Shown here: piece after piece, positions 63,351 through 64,000 of the stretch | Layout of the letters: the number at the start of each line of letters is the position of its first letter | Position numbering within the stretch: position 1 is the first letter of the stretch | NCBI GenBank assembly: GCA_944326545.1 | Contig: CALVEH010000001.1 | Coordinates: 259,422-323,421, forward strand | Length of the DNA stretch: 64,000 nt | From: Candidatus Gastranaerophilales bacterium | GTDB taxonomy: Bacteria > Cyanobacteriota > Vampirovibrionia > Gastranaerophilales > Gastranaerophilaceae | Direction of reading: 5' to 3' | Made by a program: the position numbers and the translations under genes | Notes under the pieces: model-generated | Databases searched by the model: none | What the model was told of the DNA's origin: nothing | What the model saw: the letters and a program-made list of their open reading frames with translations, nothing else

Positions 63351-64000
63351 ATGAGAAGTATCGCAAAATTTAGTACAAGATTATCGATTGCAGGGCTTGC
63401 AGTTTTGATGGGGATGTCGGCTGCTTTTGCAAACACTCTTTCAGAAGTGCAAATTAATGCTCAAGATTCAGGATATGGAATTGTTTTAAAAACTGACGAG
63501 ACACCTCAGATGAAAAAGACAGTTTCTTCTGATAATAAACTCACTATACAGCTCAAAGATGTTGAAGTATCTCCCGACTTAAACACTGTGTACAATAATG
63601 TTGCGAATCTCGATAATGTCACAGTTGCTCCTGCAGGTAAAAGCGATATAAAAATAATTTTTAAAGGTGAAGGTATTTCAAATAGTAAAGTATATTTTGA
63701 AAATATCAAAACAGATTTGAGTGCAAATGCTCCGGCTAAAGAAACAATAAGCTTAAGTGCTCCTGTTTCAAGTTACACTCCTGTTTATAATACTCAGGCT
63801 GTGGAAGCTGATGAAGAACTTGATCAAACCGCAAACCCTCAGGTTAATGAAGTTTTGACTCAAATGCACATTTCAAGAGGAATGCTTGTTGGTGTAAAAA
63901 ACACAGCGAAGAAAATTATAAAAAAAGCTACATCAGGTGATATCAATTTAATCACTATTATAGGAGTTTTGTTTATCATTGGTTCTATGTTGTTTAGACC
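63351..64000 (+). CDS. AMIN-like exported protein (3' end beyond the window)
   Basis: The visible 216 residues begin with a signal peptide (SIAGLAVLMGMSAAFA, cut after Ala27). The following 90 residues look like an AMIN domain, a small beta sandwich of envelope and division-site proteins: VQINAQDSGYGIVLKT, NKLTIQLKDVEVSPD and SDIKIIFKGEGI. A Pro/Ser/Thr linker and a membrane helix at the end (LITIIGVLFIIGSMLF) follow. The frame stays open to base 64000. The ATG follows GGGAAATA. In Cyanobacteria AMIN domains are often found in amidases and type IV pilus secretins; the C-terminus would decide. Confidence 0.6.
   Translation, partial: MRSIAKFSTRLSIAGLAVLMGMSAAFANTLSEVQINAQDSGYGIVLKTDETPQMKKTVSSDNKLTIQLKDVEVSPDLNTVYNNVANLDNVTVAPAGKSDIKIIFKGEGISNSKVYFENIKTDLSANAPAKETISLSAPVSSYTPVYNTQAVEADEELDQTANPQVNEVLTQMHISRGMLVGVKNTAKKIIKKATSGDINLITIIGVLFIIGSMLFR

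Overview
The window looks like a chromosome segment of a low-GC, Gram-negative-type, anaerobic, flagellated bacterium related to Cyanobacteria, most likely a gut Vampirovibrionia/Melainabacteria (Gastranaerophilales-like) genome. This is inference from gene content. The run infA-rpmJ-rpsM-rpsK-rpsD-rpoA-rplQ-truA-rplM-rpsI, with truA between rplQ and rplM, is a cyanobacterial-type order. There are flagellar motor genes, an oxygen-sensitive class III ribonucleotide reductase with its activase, a four-subunit 2-oxoacid:ferredoxin oxidoreductase, a GH57/DUF3536 protein, SLH and AMIN-like envelope proteins and many lineage-specific hypotheticals. No rRNA, tRNA, transposase, prophage or CRISPR array was seen.

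Layout. 0-3.5 kb: flagellar motor and switch (motA partial, motB, fliL, fliM, fliN). 3.5-9 kb, minus strand: ferredoxin and korABC, purine nucleoside phosphorylase, anmK and murQ as one tight operon behind a recognisable promoter. 9-12.2 kb: a 710-residue, 45-cysteine SLH protein and two small unknown genes. 12.2-15.2 kb, minus: rpsE-rpmD-rplO-secY, a detached piece of the spc operon. 15.3-20 kb: exported TPR protein, dusB, GIY-YIG protein, recA. 20.5-26.1 kb: GNAT, an Fe-S nuclease with degenerate helicase fold and a UvrD-like helicase, together an AddAB-like pair. 26.2-30.6 kb: a calpain-like cysteine protease, a cobalamin riboswitch, nrdD, nrdG and an exported protein. 30.6-38.2 kb, minus: a regulatory locus of a giant anti-sigma-like membrane protein, a sigma-like protein and a zinc-ribbon STAND ATPase. 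38.3-50.9 kb: mostly minus-strand housekeeping genes (era, prfA, GH57, coaE, cysS) mixed with unknown membrane proteins and an SDR. 51-55.7 kb: ffh, unknown proteins, a J-domain protein, an SRP RNA and one or two candidate small RNAs. 55.7-61.1 kb: second ribosomal/transcription operon. 61.2-64 kb: a lipobox protein, an intracellular subtilase-like protein and a truncated AMIN-like protein.

How it fits together. The murQ/anmK pair implies recycling of anhydro-muropeptides, so a Gram-negative envelope. ffh and the SRP RNA lie within 5 kb of each other. RecA and the AddAB-like pair form a recombination neighbourhood. The B12 riboswitch ahead of nrdDG suggests a switch between B12-dependent and B12-independent dNTP synthesis. 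The least ordinary parts are the sigma/anti-sigma/STAND locus with its 10 x 18-residue acidic repeat, the cysteine-rich SLH protein, the calpain- and subtilisin-like proteases, and a C/U-rich candidate sRNA at about 53.4-53.57 kb.
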